The position numbers were made by a program, and so were the translations under genes. Of a stretch of 27,346 nucleotides of DNA, positions 1 through 8,851 are shown in pieces. The notes under the pieces are model-generated. The model ran no database searches and was not told the DNA's origin. It saw only the letters and a list, made by a program, of their open reading frames with translations. The stretch's first letter is position 1. Each line of letters starts with the position of its first letter. This DNA is from an uncultured Collinsella sp. (lineage in GTDB: Bacteria > Actinomycetota > Coriobacteriia > Coriobacteriales > Coriobacteriaceae). The DNA lies in NCBI GenBank assembly GCA_900547765.1, contig URIA01000030.1, positions 1-27,346 on the forward strand. Direction: 5' to 3'.

Positions 1-24
1 ATCCAAGGGTTATACCCTAAGAGC

Positions 25-50
25 AAACCACCCCTTTTAGGGGTGGTTTT
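25..50 (+). terminator. Intrinsic terminator of an upstream gene outside the window
   Basis: A ten-base-pair stem (25-34 with 40-49) closes a five-base TTTTA loop. The right arm ends in TTTT. No coding frame precedes it in the window, so it probably ends the gene to the left. A small dyad, AGGGT-TAT-ACCCT, lies just before it at 5-17. Confidence 0.75.
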
Positions 51-83
51 GATTTCGACTTTGTAAACTAGAACCTCCAATCT

Positions 84-101
84 CTTTACGTTCCCTTTAC
101 G
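84..101 (+). promoter_or_regulatory. Candidate Pho box upstream of pgeF-pst-phoU
   Basis: CTTTACG occurs twice, at 84-90 and 95-101, exactly 11 bases apart. Two seven-base repeats separated by four bases is the layout of PhoB/PhoP operators in several phyla. The repeat is not identical to the Streptomyces GTTCACC unit, so the match rests on spacing and position. A weak -10-like TATCCT follows at 122-127 and a TATAAA at 149-154. The first gene downstream is pgeF, and the pst genes follow without a break. Confidence 0.5.
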
Positions 102-206
102 ATTGCCTCCAGCGCAGCAGGTATCCTTTTAGAGAAGTATGACAGCCGTATAAACGCGGGCTGTAGCGGCGATGCCGCGGTACTTGTGTTATTAGGAGGC
201 TTTAGT

Positions 207-1007
207 ATGGCAGCACGTGCGGACAACGTTTCGCGTGTCGACCATGATGGAGTTACGTTGGTGGAAGGCGCGACATCCGATGTTCGCTTTGCCTTCACCG
301 AGCGCGCCGGTGGCGTTTCCGAAGATGCGTACTCCTCACTCAACTTGGGCTCGCATGTTGGCGATGATCCCTTTGCTGTTCAAGAAAATCGTCGCCGCGC
401 ACTCGAGGCTATGGGTGCCGCCGAGTGCGAGCACAACCTGCTCGTTCCCAATCAGGTCCATGGTGACCATATCGTTGCGGTGACCTCGAACGGCGCCGAT
501 GACCTTGAGGACGTCCGCGAGCAGATTGCCGAGGGCTGCGATGCCATCGTCTGTACGGCGCATAACGTGCCCGTGCTGCTCTGCTTTGCCGACTGCGTTC
601 CCGTGGTGCTGGTGGCCCCTGGCGGATTTGCCGTGGTGCACTCCGGTTGGAAGGGCACGATTGCACGTATTTCTGCCAAGGCGTGCCAGGCGCTTTGCGA
701 TACTGCCGGCTGCGATGCGAGCGACGTTTCCGCCTATATCGGCCCCCATATCCTGGGTGACGAATATGAGGTATCCCAGGAACTCATGGATTGCTTTGCC
801 GCCGAGTTCTCGTGCATCGATGCGAGCACCTCTCGCATGCTCGATCTTTCCGCTGCCATTTGCGAGGCGCTGGTAGATGTCGGTGTCGATGCGGATAATA
901 TCGTGGATACCCAGCTTTCGACTGTGCGTCAGAACGACCGCTTTTATTCCTACCGTAATGAGGACGGCACCTGTGGGCGCCATGCTGCGATCGGCGTGAT
1001 GCTATGA
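207..1007 (+). CDS. pgeF: PgeF/YlmD/YfiH family protein (purine nucleoside phosphorylase / laccase-domain fold)
   Basis: A protein of 266 residues, usual for the family once annotated as polyphenol oxidase or laccase. Members are now linked to purine nucleoside phosphorolysis and, in E. coli, to correcting L-Ser errors in peptidoglycan (family knowledge). The zinc-site motifs are visible: the His of NQVHG, the Cys of ADCVPVVL and the His of VHSGWKGT, then the conserved IGPHI. I chose ATG 207 because GGAGG lies seven bases upstream, whereas the in-frame GTG at 186 lies before that ribosome site and has none of its own. The gene overlaps pstS by four bases (ATGA), so the two are probably translationally coupled. 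In Firmicutes this family (ylmD) sits directly before ylmE, the role yggS plays here 4.5 kb downstream. Confidence 0.93.
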   Translation: MAARADNVSRVDHDGVTLVEGATSDVRFAFTERAGGVSEDAYSSLNLGSHVGDDPFAVQENRRRALEAMGAAECEHNLLVPNQVHGDHIVAVTSNGADDLEDVREQIAEGCDAIVCTAHNVPVLLCFADCVPVVLVAPGGFAVVHSGWKGTIARISAKACQALCDTAGCDASDVSAYIGPHILGDEYEVSQELMDCFAAEFSCIDASTSRMLDLSAAICEALVDVGVDADNIVDTQLSTVRQNDRFYSYRNEDGTCGRHAAIGVML

Positions 1008-1840
1008 GAAAGATCGTATCGGTCCTGAGCGCTGCTGTGCTTACGCTTACGCTGTGCGCCTGTTCTTCGGGATCTTCTACCTCTTCCATTACCGTGGCCG
1101 GCTCCACGACCTGCCTTCCTATCGCCGAGATTGCGGCCGAGGGCTTTAAGGAGGAGACCGGCATCGACGTGCTCGTTTCCGGTTTGGGTTCTTCCGCTGG
1201 CATCGAGGCCGTCAGCGCCGGCACGGCCGATATTGCCAGCTCCTCCCGTGGACTCAATGCCGACGAACAGGATCTGGGCCTGACCCCCATCGTCATTGCC
1301 CACGACGGTATTGCGGTCATCGTGAACGACGACAACCCCGTCGATAACCTCTCGACCGAGCAGCTCCGCGATATTTACGCCGGTAAGATCACCAACTGGA
1401 AAGAAGTCGGTGGCGAGGACCTGAAGATCCAGGTTATCAATCGCGACGAGGCGTCCGGTACGCGCGAGGCATTTCGTACCATCGTGATGGACGGCACGCC
1501 GTTCGATCGCCGTTCGGCTGTTCTTTCGGGTACGGGCCAGGTACGCGATGTCGTGTCCCGCTCGCGTGGCGCTATTGGCTACATTTCGCTGGGCTTCGTC
1601 GATAGCCTCAACGCCAAGACCTCGGTCAAGGCCGTCTCGGTCAATCATGTTGAGGCGTCCGAGAAGACGGTCGCGAGCGGCGGCTATCCCATCTCGCGCG
1701 ACCTTTACTTCTTTGTGAAGGGCGAGCCTTCGCAGCAGGCGCAGGATTACATCGACTACGTGACGTCCGAAAAGATGGACAAGCAGATTCGCGAGGCGGG
1801 CTTTATTCCCGTCACCAACGACGAGAAGGGGAGTGAGTAG
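1004..1840 (+). CDS. pstS: Phosphate ABC transporter substrate-binding lipoprotein PstS
   Basis: A 278-residue periplasmic-type binding protein that captures inorganic phosphate for PstCAB. The N-terminus is a lipoprotein signal: a charged MRK start, a hydrophobic core and a lipobox LCAC with Cys20 as the likely lipidated residue, followed by a Ser-rich linker. Phosphate-binding motifs of the family are present: AGSTTCLPI near the start of the mature protein, the SSRGL loop and RDEASGTREAF, with GAIGYISLGF later. The start overlaps the pgeF stop. The gene is followed at one base by the ATG of pstC, so pgeF, pstS and pstC read as one transcript. Confidence 0.95.
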   Translation: MRKIVSVLSAAVLTLTLCACSSGSSTSSITVAGSTTCLPIAEIAAEGFKEETGIDVLVSGLGSSAGIEAVSAGTADIASSSRGLNADEQDLGLTPIVIAHDGIAVIVNDDNPVDNLSTEQLRDIYAGKITNWKEVGGEDLKIQVINRDEASGTREAFRTIVMDGTPFDRRSAVLSGTGQVRDVVSRSRGAIGYISLGFVDSLNAKTSVKAVSVNHVEASEKTVASGGYPISRDLYFFVKGEPSQQAQDYIDYVTSEKMDKQIREAGFIPVTNDEKGSE

Positions 1841-1841
1841 C

Positions 1842-2768
1842 ATGGAAGCACAGGAAAACTCCCAGGCTGAGCAGAATGCTCAGGCGCCCAAGAAGCGCGA
1901 GCTGGCGCTCGTATCGCGCAGTACCTATATCAAGGAGAAAGCGCTGCAGTGGATCTTCTTTGCCTGCGCGTTCTTGGCGGTCGTTACCGTCATCTTGATT
2001 TTTGTCTTTACCACGTACTCGGCGCTTCCCGTCTTTACCGACATCGGTCTGGCGGACTTCTTTAGCTTTACGTGGGCGCCTTCCGAGGGCCACTACGGCA
2101 TCTTGTCGCTGCTTGCCGGCTCGGGTCTGGTGACCGTCGGTGCGCTCGCCATGGGCGTGCCGCTGGGCGTGGGTACGGCCGTTTACCTGGTCGAGATTGC
2201 CAGCAAGCGCGTGCGCAAGCTCATCAGCCCTGCCGTCGACCTACTGGCGGGCATACCCTCCATCATCTACGGCTTCTTTGGCATGATCATCATCCGCCCG
2301 TTTATCGCACAACTGACCGGTGGTCTTGGTTTTGGTGCGCTGACGGCGTGGTTCGTACTTGCCATCATGATCGTCCCTACCATCACCACGCTCACCATCG
2401 ATGCTCTCAATTCCATTCCCATGGGCATTCGCGAGGCGTCGTATGCCATGGGCGCCACCAAGTGGCAGACCATCTATAAGGTCGTGTTACCTGCCGCCAA
2501 GCTGGGTATCGTGGATGCCATCGTGCTGGGCATGGGCCGTGCCATCGGCGAGACCATGGCCGTGCTCATGGTCGTGGGTAACGCTCCGGTTATTCCCGAT
2601 AGCATCGCGAGCCCCATCTCGACGCTCACGAGCCAGATCGCGCTCGACATGAGCTATTCCTCGGGTCTGCACCGCTCGGCGCTGTTCGGCATGGGTGTGG
2701 TCCTGTTTATCATCTCCGCCACGCTGGTGGGCATCGTCCGTCTGATTTCCAAGAAGAAGAGGGGGTAG
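1842..2768 (+). CDS. pstC: Phosphate ABC transporter permease PstC
   Basis: A 308-residue inner-membrane permease, one half of the Pst channel. A hydrophilic N-terminal tail of about 35 residues precedes about six membrane segments. The cytoplasmic EAA loop that docks on PstB is clear (REASYAMGATKWQTI), followed by GMGRAIGETMAV, a hallmark of PstC/PstA. ATG 1842 is preferred to GTG 1833 because the AAGGGGAG ribosome site ends about nine bases before the ATG but abuts the GTG. The gene follows pstS at one base and precedes pstA at three bases. Confidence 0.94.
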   Translation: MEAQENSQAEQNAQAPKKRELALVSRSTYIKEKALQWIFFACAFLAVVTVILIFVFTTYSALPVFTDIGLADFFSFTWAPSEGHYGILSLLAGSGLVTVGALAMGVPLGVGTAVYLVEIASKRVRKLISPAVDLLAGIPSIIYGFFGMIIIRPFIAQLTGGLGFGALTAWFVLAIMIVPTITTLTIDALNSIPMGIREASYAMGATKWQTIYKVVLPAAKLGIVDAIVLGMGRAIGETMAVLMVVGNAPVIPDSIASPISTLTSQIALDMSYSSGLHRSALFGMGVVLFIISATLVGIVRLISKKKRG

Positions 2769-2771
2769 GCT

Positions 2772-3677
2772 ATGTCCGATTCCGTTGACACGACGGCCGA
2801 TACGACCTCGTCGCGCGAGCGCATAAAGCGTGCCCTTTCCCACGGCAAGAAGGGCCGCATCAACAAGGACCTGTCCAACAAGATCATGCTTGGCGTGTTC
2901 CGTGCCGCGGCATACATCACCACGCTGGTGCTGGTCGCTATCATCGTCTACGTGGTCATTAACGGCCTGCCACACATCTCGCTCGACTTTATCTTCGGTT
3001 GGCCCCAGGGCGTCAACGCCGAGGGCGGAATTTGGCCCACGATCGTCTCGACCGTCTACGTGACGGCGCTCGCCATGCTTATCTGCACGCCGATCGCTGT
3101 GCTGGCAGCCGTCTATCTGGCCGAGTACGCCAAGCAGGGCAAGGTCGTCGAGCTCATTCGCTACGCTGCTGACGCTTTGGCTTCGGTGCCCTCCATCGTT
3201 ATGGGCTTGTTTGGCTACGCCTTGTTTGTCGAGGCCATGGGCCTGGGCCTTTCGATGGTCTCGGCCGCTCTGGCACTCGCGCTCTTGATGCTTCCCATCG
3301 TCATGCGCACCACCGAAGAGGCCATTCGCGCCGTTCCACGCTATATCCGTTGGGGCGCGTACGGTCTGGGCGCCACCAAGTGGCAGGTTGTCTCCAAGAT
3401 CGTGCTTCCTTCTGCCTTTGGCCGTATTGCCACGGGCATCGTCCTCGCCATCGGCCGTGCCATTGGCGAGACCGCGGTGGTGCTCTACACCATGGGCCAG
3501 GCCATCAATCTACCTATTTCGCCGCTCGATTCCGGCCGCCCCATGACGGTTCACCTGTACCTGCTTGCCAACGACGGCATCAACATGAACGCAGCCTACG
3601 GCACCGCGCTCTTGCTGATGGTGATCATTTTGGCCTTCAACCTGTTTGCGCGCTTCCTGTCGCGCAGGCGTCGCTAG
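2772..3677 (+). CDS. pstA: Phosphate ABC transporter permease PstA
   Basis: A 301-residue membrane permease, the partner of PstC. It has a hydrophilic, Ser/Thr/Arg-rich N-terminal tail of about 45 residues, longer than in E. coli. About six hydrophobic segments follow, then the EAA-type loop GLGATKWQVVSKIVLP and the AIGRAIGETAVVLY signature. An AGAGGGGG ribosome site precedes the ATG. The last residues are basic (FLSRRRR), as expected for a cytoplasmic C-terminus. It sits between pstC and pstB with gaps of 3 and 12 bases. Confidence 0.94.
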   Translation: MSDSVDTTADTTSSRERIKRALSHGKKGRINKDLSNKIMLGVFRAAAYITTLVLVAIIVYVVINGLPHISLDFIFGWPQGVNAEGGIWPTIVSTVYVTALAMLICTPIAVLAAVYLAEYAKQGKVVELIRYAADALASVPSIVMGLFGYALFVEAMGLGLSMVSAALALALLMLPIVMRTTEEAIRAVPRYIRWGAYGLGATKWQVVSKIVLPSAFGRIATGIVLAIGRAIGETAVVLYTMGQAINLPISPLDSGRPMTVHLYLLANDGINMNAAYGTALLLMVIILAFNLFARFLSRRRR

Positions 3678-3689
3678 TTAAGGAGTCCC

Positions 3690-4493
<804 letters not shown>

Positions 4494-4585
4494 TCGGTGC
4501 GACTAGTCCCAAGCCGATCGGACCTGGTCCGGTGCGTATTCACTGTGCGGGCGGCATGACCGCACCCAACTGATTGGAGTGAACC

Positions 4586-5443
4586 ATGCGCAAACTGTTT
4601 TCCCGTCAGCTCGTCGAGGCCCGTCACGAGATGCTGAGCATCTATGAGGCCGTCGATCTGGCCCTCCACGATGCCGTGAAGGCCTATGTGACCGACGACC
4701 GCAAGCTCGCCACCAAGACCAAGAAGCGCACGCTTTCGATTGACGCACGCTGCGCCAACCTGGAGGCCGTCTGCTACAACCTGATTGCCACGCAGTCACC
4801 GGTCGCCTCCGACTTCCGCCTGCTTCAGACGATCATCTACGTCGACTTTAACCTGCAACGCATGACCGATAGGGTCCGTCAGATCTGCCGTGCCACGCGT
4901 CATATGATCAAGGCCGACATCTCGCTGCCCAAGGAGCTTGTCGGTACGGTCGAGGCCGAGGCTGAGGCCGTCTACCAGGTGCTGGGCTCTTCGCTTTCCG
5001 CGCTCGTCACCAACGACATGTCCATCATCTGCAACCTGGCCGTCGAGGACGAGCCGGTGCATGCGGCGTACGAGAAGTTCTTCCGCACCTTTAACCGCAT
5101 GGACACGGGCGATTTTATGGACGACGACAGCAACTATGACGACCTGCGCCGCGCCATCATGGTTTCGCGCTACCTCGATCGCATCGCTTCCATTTCCATC
5201 GATGCCGCTTGCCGTCTGACCTTCCTGTTGACTGGTCAGCGTATGAACGCCGGCGATATCGCCCGTGTGGACGAGGATGAGCTCGAGAGCATGCGCGTGC
5301 CTTCAGGCGAGGGTGTTATCATGAGGCCCGCCGTCGACGCGCGTTACGTTGCCAAGGTGCCCGCCAACGAGGTCAGCGAGGGTCTTCGCTACCTGCTCGA
5401 TCATCTTGAGGACGAGGACGATGGCGAGGACGACGAGGAGTAA
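4586..5443 (+). CDS. phoU: Phosphate signalling regulator PhoU
   Basis: A 285-residue all-helical protein that in other bacteria links Pst transport to the PhoR/PhoB-type kinase and restrains uptake. The two PhoU repeats are recognisable: the first around SIDARCANLEAVCYNLIATQ with the following RMTDRVRQICRATRH, the second around NRMDTGDFMDDDSNYDDL with RYLDRIASISIDAACRL. It is about 45 residues longer than E. coli PhoU. The extra length is a C-terminal extension ending in a very acidic tail (EDEDDGEDDEE). The ribosome site is TTGGAGTG. It is the last phosphate gene before the division genes. Confidence 0.92.
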   Translation: MRKLFSRQLVEARHEMLSIYEAVDLALHDAVKAYVTDDRKLATKTKKRTLSIDARCANLEAVCYNLIATQSPVASDFRLLQTIIYVDFNLQRMTDRVRQICRATRHMIKADISLPKELVGTVEAEAEAVYQVLGSSLSALVTNDMSIICNLAVEDEPVHAAYEKFFRTFNRMDTGDFMDDDSNYDDLRRAIMVSRYLDRIASISIDAACRLTFLLTGQRMNAGDIARVDEDELESMRVPSGEGVIMRPAVDARYVAKVPANEVSEGLRYLLDHLEDEDDGEDDEE

Positions 5444-5480
5444 GTGACCCCGTTCGTCGAAAGATTGTAAATACCTAAGT

Positions 5481-5512
5481 GAGCGCGGCCTTGCACATGC
5501 GGGACCGCGCTC
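5481..5512 (+). terminator. Probable terminator after phoU
   Basis: GAGCGCGG (5481-5488) pairs with CCGCGCTC (5505-5512) around a 16-base loop. Only TTGCGTT follows, so the U-tract is weak and some read-through into yggS is likely. Confidence 0.5.
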
Positions 5513-5562
5513 TTGCGTTAGCATGGGACTACTTGTTTGGCTGTCAGCGGAGACGATTAGCA

Positions 5563-6300
5563 ATGGATAACTATTTGGACTTGATGCGCGCTCGCCGCGA
5601 GCAGATTCTGGAACGTTTTTATGCGGCGCTCGATCGCGCGAGCCGCCCCCACGACGCCGCGCGCCTCATTGCCGTGTCCAAGACCGTTGGTGTCGATGAG
5701 ACCGTTGCCGCCATCCAGGCGGGGTATCGCCATTTTGCCGAGAACCGCCCGCAGGAGCTGGTTCGCAAGCTCACGGGTCTGGCGGAGCATCCGGAGCTGC
5801 CCGAGGTGCGCTTCGATATGATCGGCAACCTGCAGACCAATAAGATAAATGCGGTGCTGGGCTCAGCCGAGCTGATTCACTCGGTGGGTTCGCTGCATCT
5901 GGCGCAGGCGATCTCGAGCCGTGCTGTCCGCAAGATTGAGGCAGGTGAGCTCGCCGGCCCCCAGCGTGTGCTCATTGAGGTCAATGTGAGTGGTGAGGAG
6001 TCGAAGGGAGGTTTTTCGCCCGATGAGATTCGCGCCGCCGCGGGTGAGCTTGCGGAACTTGAGGGAATTTGCGTGCAGGGGCTTATGACTATGGCGCCCC
6101 GGGGGAATAAGGATGTGGCACGCCGCACTTTTGCGGGGCTTCGTGAGCTGAGGGATGAGCTGGAGGCAGCGCATCCCGATTTGAACCTGCCTGAGCTTTC
6201 CTGCGGCATGAGCGAGGACTTTGAGCCTGCCCTTGAGGAGGGCTCTACGCTCGTTCGCCTGGGCAGGGTAGTATTTAGCCCGGAGTTTGCAGTAAAATAA
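5563..6300 (+). CDS. yggS: YggS/YlmE family PLP-binding homeostasis protein
   Basis: A 245-residue single-domain alanine-racemase-fold protein that binds pyridoxal phosphate and maintains vitamin B6 and amino-acid balance in other bacteria. The PLP lysine lies in LIAVSKTVG, followed by GYRHFAENRPQEL, then MIGNLQTNKINAV, LIEVNVSGEESKGG and LSCGMSEDFEPAL, with LVRLGRVVF at the end; these are all family motifs. ATG 5563 was chosen because CGGAGA precedes it and it aligns with the usual family N-terminus; the longer frame from GTG 5479 would run through the phoU terminator stem. In Gram-positives this gene (ylmE) stands between ylmD and sepF. Confidence 0.93.
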   Translation: MDNYLDLMRARREQILERFYAALDRASRPHDAARLIAVSKTVGVDETVAAIQAGYRHFAENRPQELVRKLTGLAEHPELPEVRFDMIGNLQTNKINAVLGSAELIHSVGSLHLAQAISSRAVRKIEAGELAGPQRVLIEVNVSGEESKGGFSPDEIRAAAGELAELEGICVQGLMTMAPRGNKDVARRTFAGLRELRDELEAAHPDLNLPELSCGMSEDFEPALEEGSTLVRLGRVVFSPEFAVK

Positions 6301-6360
6301 GGCTCTGAAGTGCGCACTGATTATCGGGGCGCCTGCACTAAACCGCGAGAGGACACAACC

Positions 6361-7083
6361 ATGGGCTTCCTTGACGAGATTAAAAATAAGATGCACCTGG
6401 GCGGCCAGCAGGGTTACGACCAGGGTTATGGCCAAGACGACGACTACGGCTACGATGACGGCTACGACGATGGCTATCAGAACAACGGCTACAGCGGTGC
6501 TTCGGGCGAGGGCTTCTACACCCAAGACGAGCCGAGCAACGGCCTGCTGGGCCAGACGCGTCGCGGTGAGGCCGAGTCGGTCGCGGTGTACACGCGCTCC
6601 GGTCAGCTGGTCGGCGATGACTCCCGCCATGCCACGACGTATAACCCGCCTTCGCGCTCGCAGGACAGTGTTGCGAGCGGTTATCGTCCTGGTGCCTATG
6701 ACACGCCGTCGAGCTACGCCGAGAACACCCGCGCCCGTGCCGCCGCTGCGCCTGCGCCTGCACCGAGCGATGCCTCGGCCTATGCGAGCAATATCATCAA
6801 CGCCACACCGCAGCTGCCGGCCTATGTCCTGCGCCCCGAGAGCTATGACGACGTGGAGACCGTGGTGCGCCGCGTTCGCACCAAGCAGCCTGTCGCACTG
6901 ATTTTTGTGGGCGTACGCACCGAAGTTGCCAAGCGCGTCTTGGACTTCTCTTACGGCTTTGCCTGCGGTCTGGGTGCCACGGTCAAGGAGGTGGGCGACC
7001 GCGTGTTCATGGTGCTGCCCGCCGGTTGCGAGGTCAAAGATTCCGATCTCAAGAAGCTTCGTGCGGACGGCTACCTTAAGTAA
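6361..7083 (+). CDS. sepF: Cell division protein SepF
   Basis: A 240-residue FtsZ-binding membrane anchor of the divisome. The N-terminus MGFLDEIKNKMHLG can form the amphipathic membrane-targeting helix. It is followed by an unusual Tyr/Gly/Asp-rich stretch (residues about 17-45, repeated YDDGY units) and a disordered Ala/Pro/Ser linker to about residue 145. The C-terminal SepF core runs from YVLRPESYDD through VALIFVGVRTEVAKRVLDF and GLGATVKEVGDRVFMVLP. ATG 6361 has GAGAGGA upstream and gives the expected N-terminus. It follows yggS by 60 bases, and yggT starts 21 bases after its stop. Confidence 0.94.
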   Translation: MGFLDEIKNKMHLGGQQGYDQGYGQDDDYGYDDGYDDGYQNNGYSGASGEGFYTQDEPSNGLLGQTRRGEAESVAVYTRSGQLVGDDSRHATTYNPPSRSQDSVASGYRPGAYDTPSSYAENTRARAAAAPAPAPSDASAYASNIINATPQLPAYVLRPESYDDVETVVRRVRTKQPVALIFVGVRTEVAKRVLDFSYGFACGLGATVKEVGDRVFMVLPAGCEVKDSDLKKLRADGYLK

Positions 7084-7104
7084 AGACAAGACGAGGAGAT
7101 TCCC

Positions 7105-7386
7105 ATCAACATCTACACTATCGTCCAGCTGGTCAACACGCTGTTCAACTTCTATTCCACGCTCATTGTCGTCTACTGCTTTATGACGTGGATTCCCATG
7201 AAGCAGGGTGGTTTGCTCCAGGATATTGCTGCGGTGCTCGATAGCGTGTGCGGTCCGTGGCTCAACCTGTTCCGTCGTTTCATCCCGCCAATGGGCGGTA
7301 TCGATTTTTCGCCGGTCGTTGCGATTATTGCGTTGCAGTTGGTGCAGAGGCTGGTTCTGCAGCTTCTTATAGGTATACTCGTGTAG
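7105..7386 (+). CDS. yggT: YggT/YlmG family membrane protein, probable AUC start
   Basis: Read from codon 7105 this is a 93-residue protein with two hydrophobic segments and the YggT core between them (MTWIPM, then FRRFIPPMGGIDFSPVVAI), of normal family length. The family is tied to membrane organisation and division in Gram-positives. AGGAG at 7094-7098 lies six bases before ATC 7105, exactly where a start belongs, and the next residues, NIYTIVQLVNTLF, form the first membrane helix. No ATG, GTG or TTG occurs in frame between the sepF stop (7081) and ATG 7183. Starting at 7183 would remove most of helix 1 and leave 67 residues without a ribosome site. ATT 7099 abuts the AGGAG and is less likely. 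Confidence 0.85.
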   Translation: MNIYTIVQLVNTLFNFYSTLIVVYCFMTWIPMKQGGLLQDIAAVLDSVCGPWLNLFRRFIPPMGGIDFSPVVAIIALQLVQRLVLQLLIGILV

Positions 7387-7447
7387 AACTGACTTAGTAA
7401 CTTACGTCGGGCGTGTAGCGCCGAGGCGATGAAAAAGGAGACTTGTT

Positions 7448-8122
7448 ATGGCTATTACCCCTGCAGACATCCAGGCTCAGACTTTCTCTGAGGCCAAGCG
7501 TGGCTACGATCCTGCCGAGGTCGACGTCTTCTTGGAGACGCTGTCCTCCGAGGTTGACGCTATGCTCGCTAAGATCGTCGACCTTAAGGGTCGTCTGACT
7601 GCTACCGAGCAGCAGCTTGCCGATGCGCAGGCTCAGCTTGCCCAGGCTCAGGATGCCCCCGCCCAGGCCGTTCCTGCCGCCCCCGTGGCTGCTCCCGCCC
7701 CTGACTTCTCCGCTCAGGAGCGCCAGATTTCCGCTGCCCTGATCGCTGCCCAGCAGACCGCTGAGACCATCGTCAACGATGCCAATGAGAACGCTGAGCG
7801 TATTCGCAACGAGGCTGACGCCAAGGCCCGCGAGGTTATCCGCCAGGCTCTGACCGAGAAGCAGGCCGAGCTCGAGGAGATCGATCGTCTCAAGGCTTCC
7901 CGTGAGGAGTTCAAGGCCGAGTACCTCAAGCTCATCCAGCACTTCATGGACGATGCCCAGAACTCCTTCCCGGCCGACCTCATGGCCTCCACGCCGGTCG
8001 GTTCCGCCGCTTCTCCTGCGGTGACTGTTCCCGCCGAGCCGCTGCCCGTCGCTGACCCGGTTGTCCCCGTGGCCGATCCCTTCGCCCCGATCGACAACTT
8101 CGCTGCCGACCACCTGGACTAA
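7448..8122 (+). CDS. divIVA: DivIVA domain protein
   Basis: A 224-residue coiled-coil protein that marks negatively curved membrane and poles and organises division or polar growth. The N-terminal DivIVA domain is clear: ITPADIQAQTFSEAKRGYD, then PAEVDVFLETLSSEVDAML, followed by a first heptad region. An Ala/Pro linker (about residues 70-90) leads to a second long coiled coil (about 95-170, rich in Glu, Ala and Arg) and a Pro/Val/Ala C-terminal tail. AAAAAGGAG precedes the ATG. A -10-like TATACT (7374-7379) lies at the end of yggT, so the gene may also have its own promoter. The ylmH gene often found between yggT and divIVA is absent. Confidence 0.92.
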   Translation: MAITPADIQAQTFSEAKRGYDPAEVDVFLETLSSEVDAMLAKIVDLKGRLTATEQQLADAQAQLAQAQDAPAQAVPAAPVAAPAPDFSAQERQISAALIAAQQTAETIVNDANENAERIRNEADAKAREVIRQALTEKQAELEEIDRLKASREEFKAEYLKLIQHFMDDAQNSFPADLMASTPVGSAASPAVTVPAEPLPVADPVVPVADPFAPIDNFAADHLD

Positions 8123-8146
8123 CATTCGGCCTACAATTTAGTGCCT

Positions 8147-8178
8147 AAAAAGGACCCGCAGCTTGCGGGTCCTTTTTT
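8147..8178 (+). terminator. Strong intrinsic terminator after divIVA
   Basis: AGGACCCGCA (8151-8160) pairs perfectly with TGCGGGTCCT (8164-8173) over a three-base loop. A five-A run precedes the stem and TTTTTT follows. Confidence 0.92.
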
Positions 8179-8203
8179 ATGACTGTGCCGGGGTGCGTAA
8201 CAT

Positions 8204-8241
8204 AAAAAACCGAGCCCTGCACATAATGGCGCAGAACTCGG
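8204..8241 (-). terminator. Terminator of the minus-strand nitroreductase gene
   Basis: On the minus strand CCGAG and CTCGG enclose a second stem CTGC/GCAG with a 2x2 internal loop, followed by TTTTTT (8209-8204). It lies about 50 bases beyond the nitroreductase stop. Confidence 0.75.
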
Positions 8242-8288
8242 CGAACGGGTGAGCGGTCAAGGGTAGGTTTTAAGGCATGTCCCAAAAT

Positions 8289-8819
8289 CTACTTGAGGAG
8301 GAAGTCGGAGAGGGAAATGGTACGGGCCTCGCGATGCTCGGGATCGGCGATGTGGTCGGCAGGATATCCGCAGACGAGCATGTGATAGGGATAGACGCCC
8401 TCGGGCAGGTTGAACTGCTCCTGTGCCACCTCAGGCTTAAAATGGCATACCCAGCACGTTCCCAGGCCCTGCTCGGCAGCCTCCATCATCATCTGATCAC
8501 ACACGATGGACGTATCGATTTCACTGGAATTCATCTGGTCATACGGGCGCACCCAAGCATCATCGGTAACGCTGCAAATAAGGAAGACAAGCGGAGCCCC
8601 AAAGATGGACCCATCACGAGCAAACCGAGGCTGACAAGCAGCAGCCTTCTCCAACAGCTCAGGCGTATCCAGCACCATCACACGGGCTGGATGATTATTA
8701 CAAGCAGAAGGAGCAATCCGCCCCGCCTCAACAATGGCATCCACTACCGACTGCTCAACAGGACGGTCCTCAAAAGAACGACAAGAATACCGACCACGAG
8801 CCAGATCCAAATAAGACAT
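8289..8819 (-). CDS. Nitroreductase family flavoprotein
   Basis: A 176-residue protein of the FMN-dependent nitroreductase fold, at the short end of the family. N-terminal residues RGRYSCRSFEDRPVE are the usual FMN-phosphate-binding start. ACNNHPARVMVLD, the central DQMMMEAAEQGLGTCWVCHF and CGYPAD are the other family landmarks. Substrate is unknown; relatives reduce nitro compounds, quinones or flavins. ATG 8819 is chosen because AGGAGGG (minus strand, 8831-8825) lies five bases upstream. A longer frame to 8885 begins with a hydrophobic run read from T-rich leader and is not credible. The 5' part of the gene is strongly T/G-biased at third positions compared with its neighbours. Confidence 0.85.
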   Translation of the reverse strand: MSYLDLARGRYSCRSFEDRPVEQSVVDAIVEAGRIAPSACNNHPARVMVLDTPELLEKAAACQPRFARDGSIFGAPLVFLICSVTDDAWVRPYDQMNSSEIDTSIVCDQMMMEAAEQGLGTCWVCHFKPEVAQEQFNLPEGVYPYHMLVCGYPADHIADPEHREARTISLSDFLLK

Positions 8820-8851
8820 ACAAGCCCTCCTAAAATTAAAAATCAAACAAA

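Noticed and set aside
950..1843. A 297-codon minus-strand frame opposite pstS
   Set aside because: It overlaps the clear lipoprotein PstS, has no recognisable motifs and reads as a mirror of GC-rich codons.
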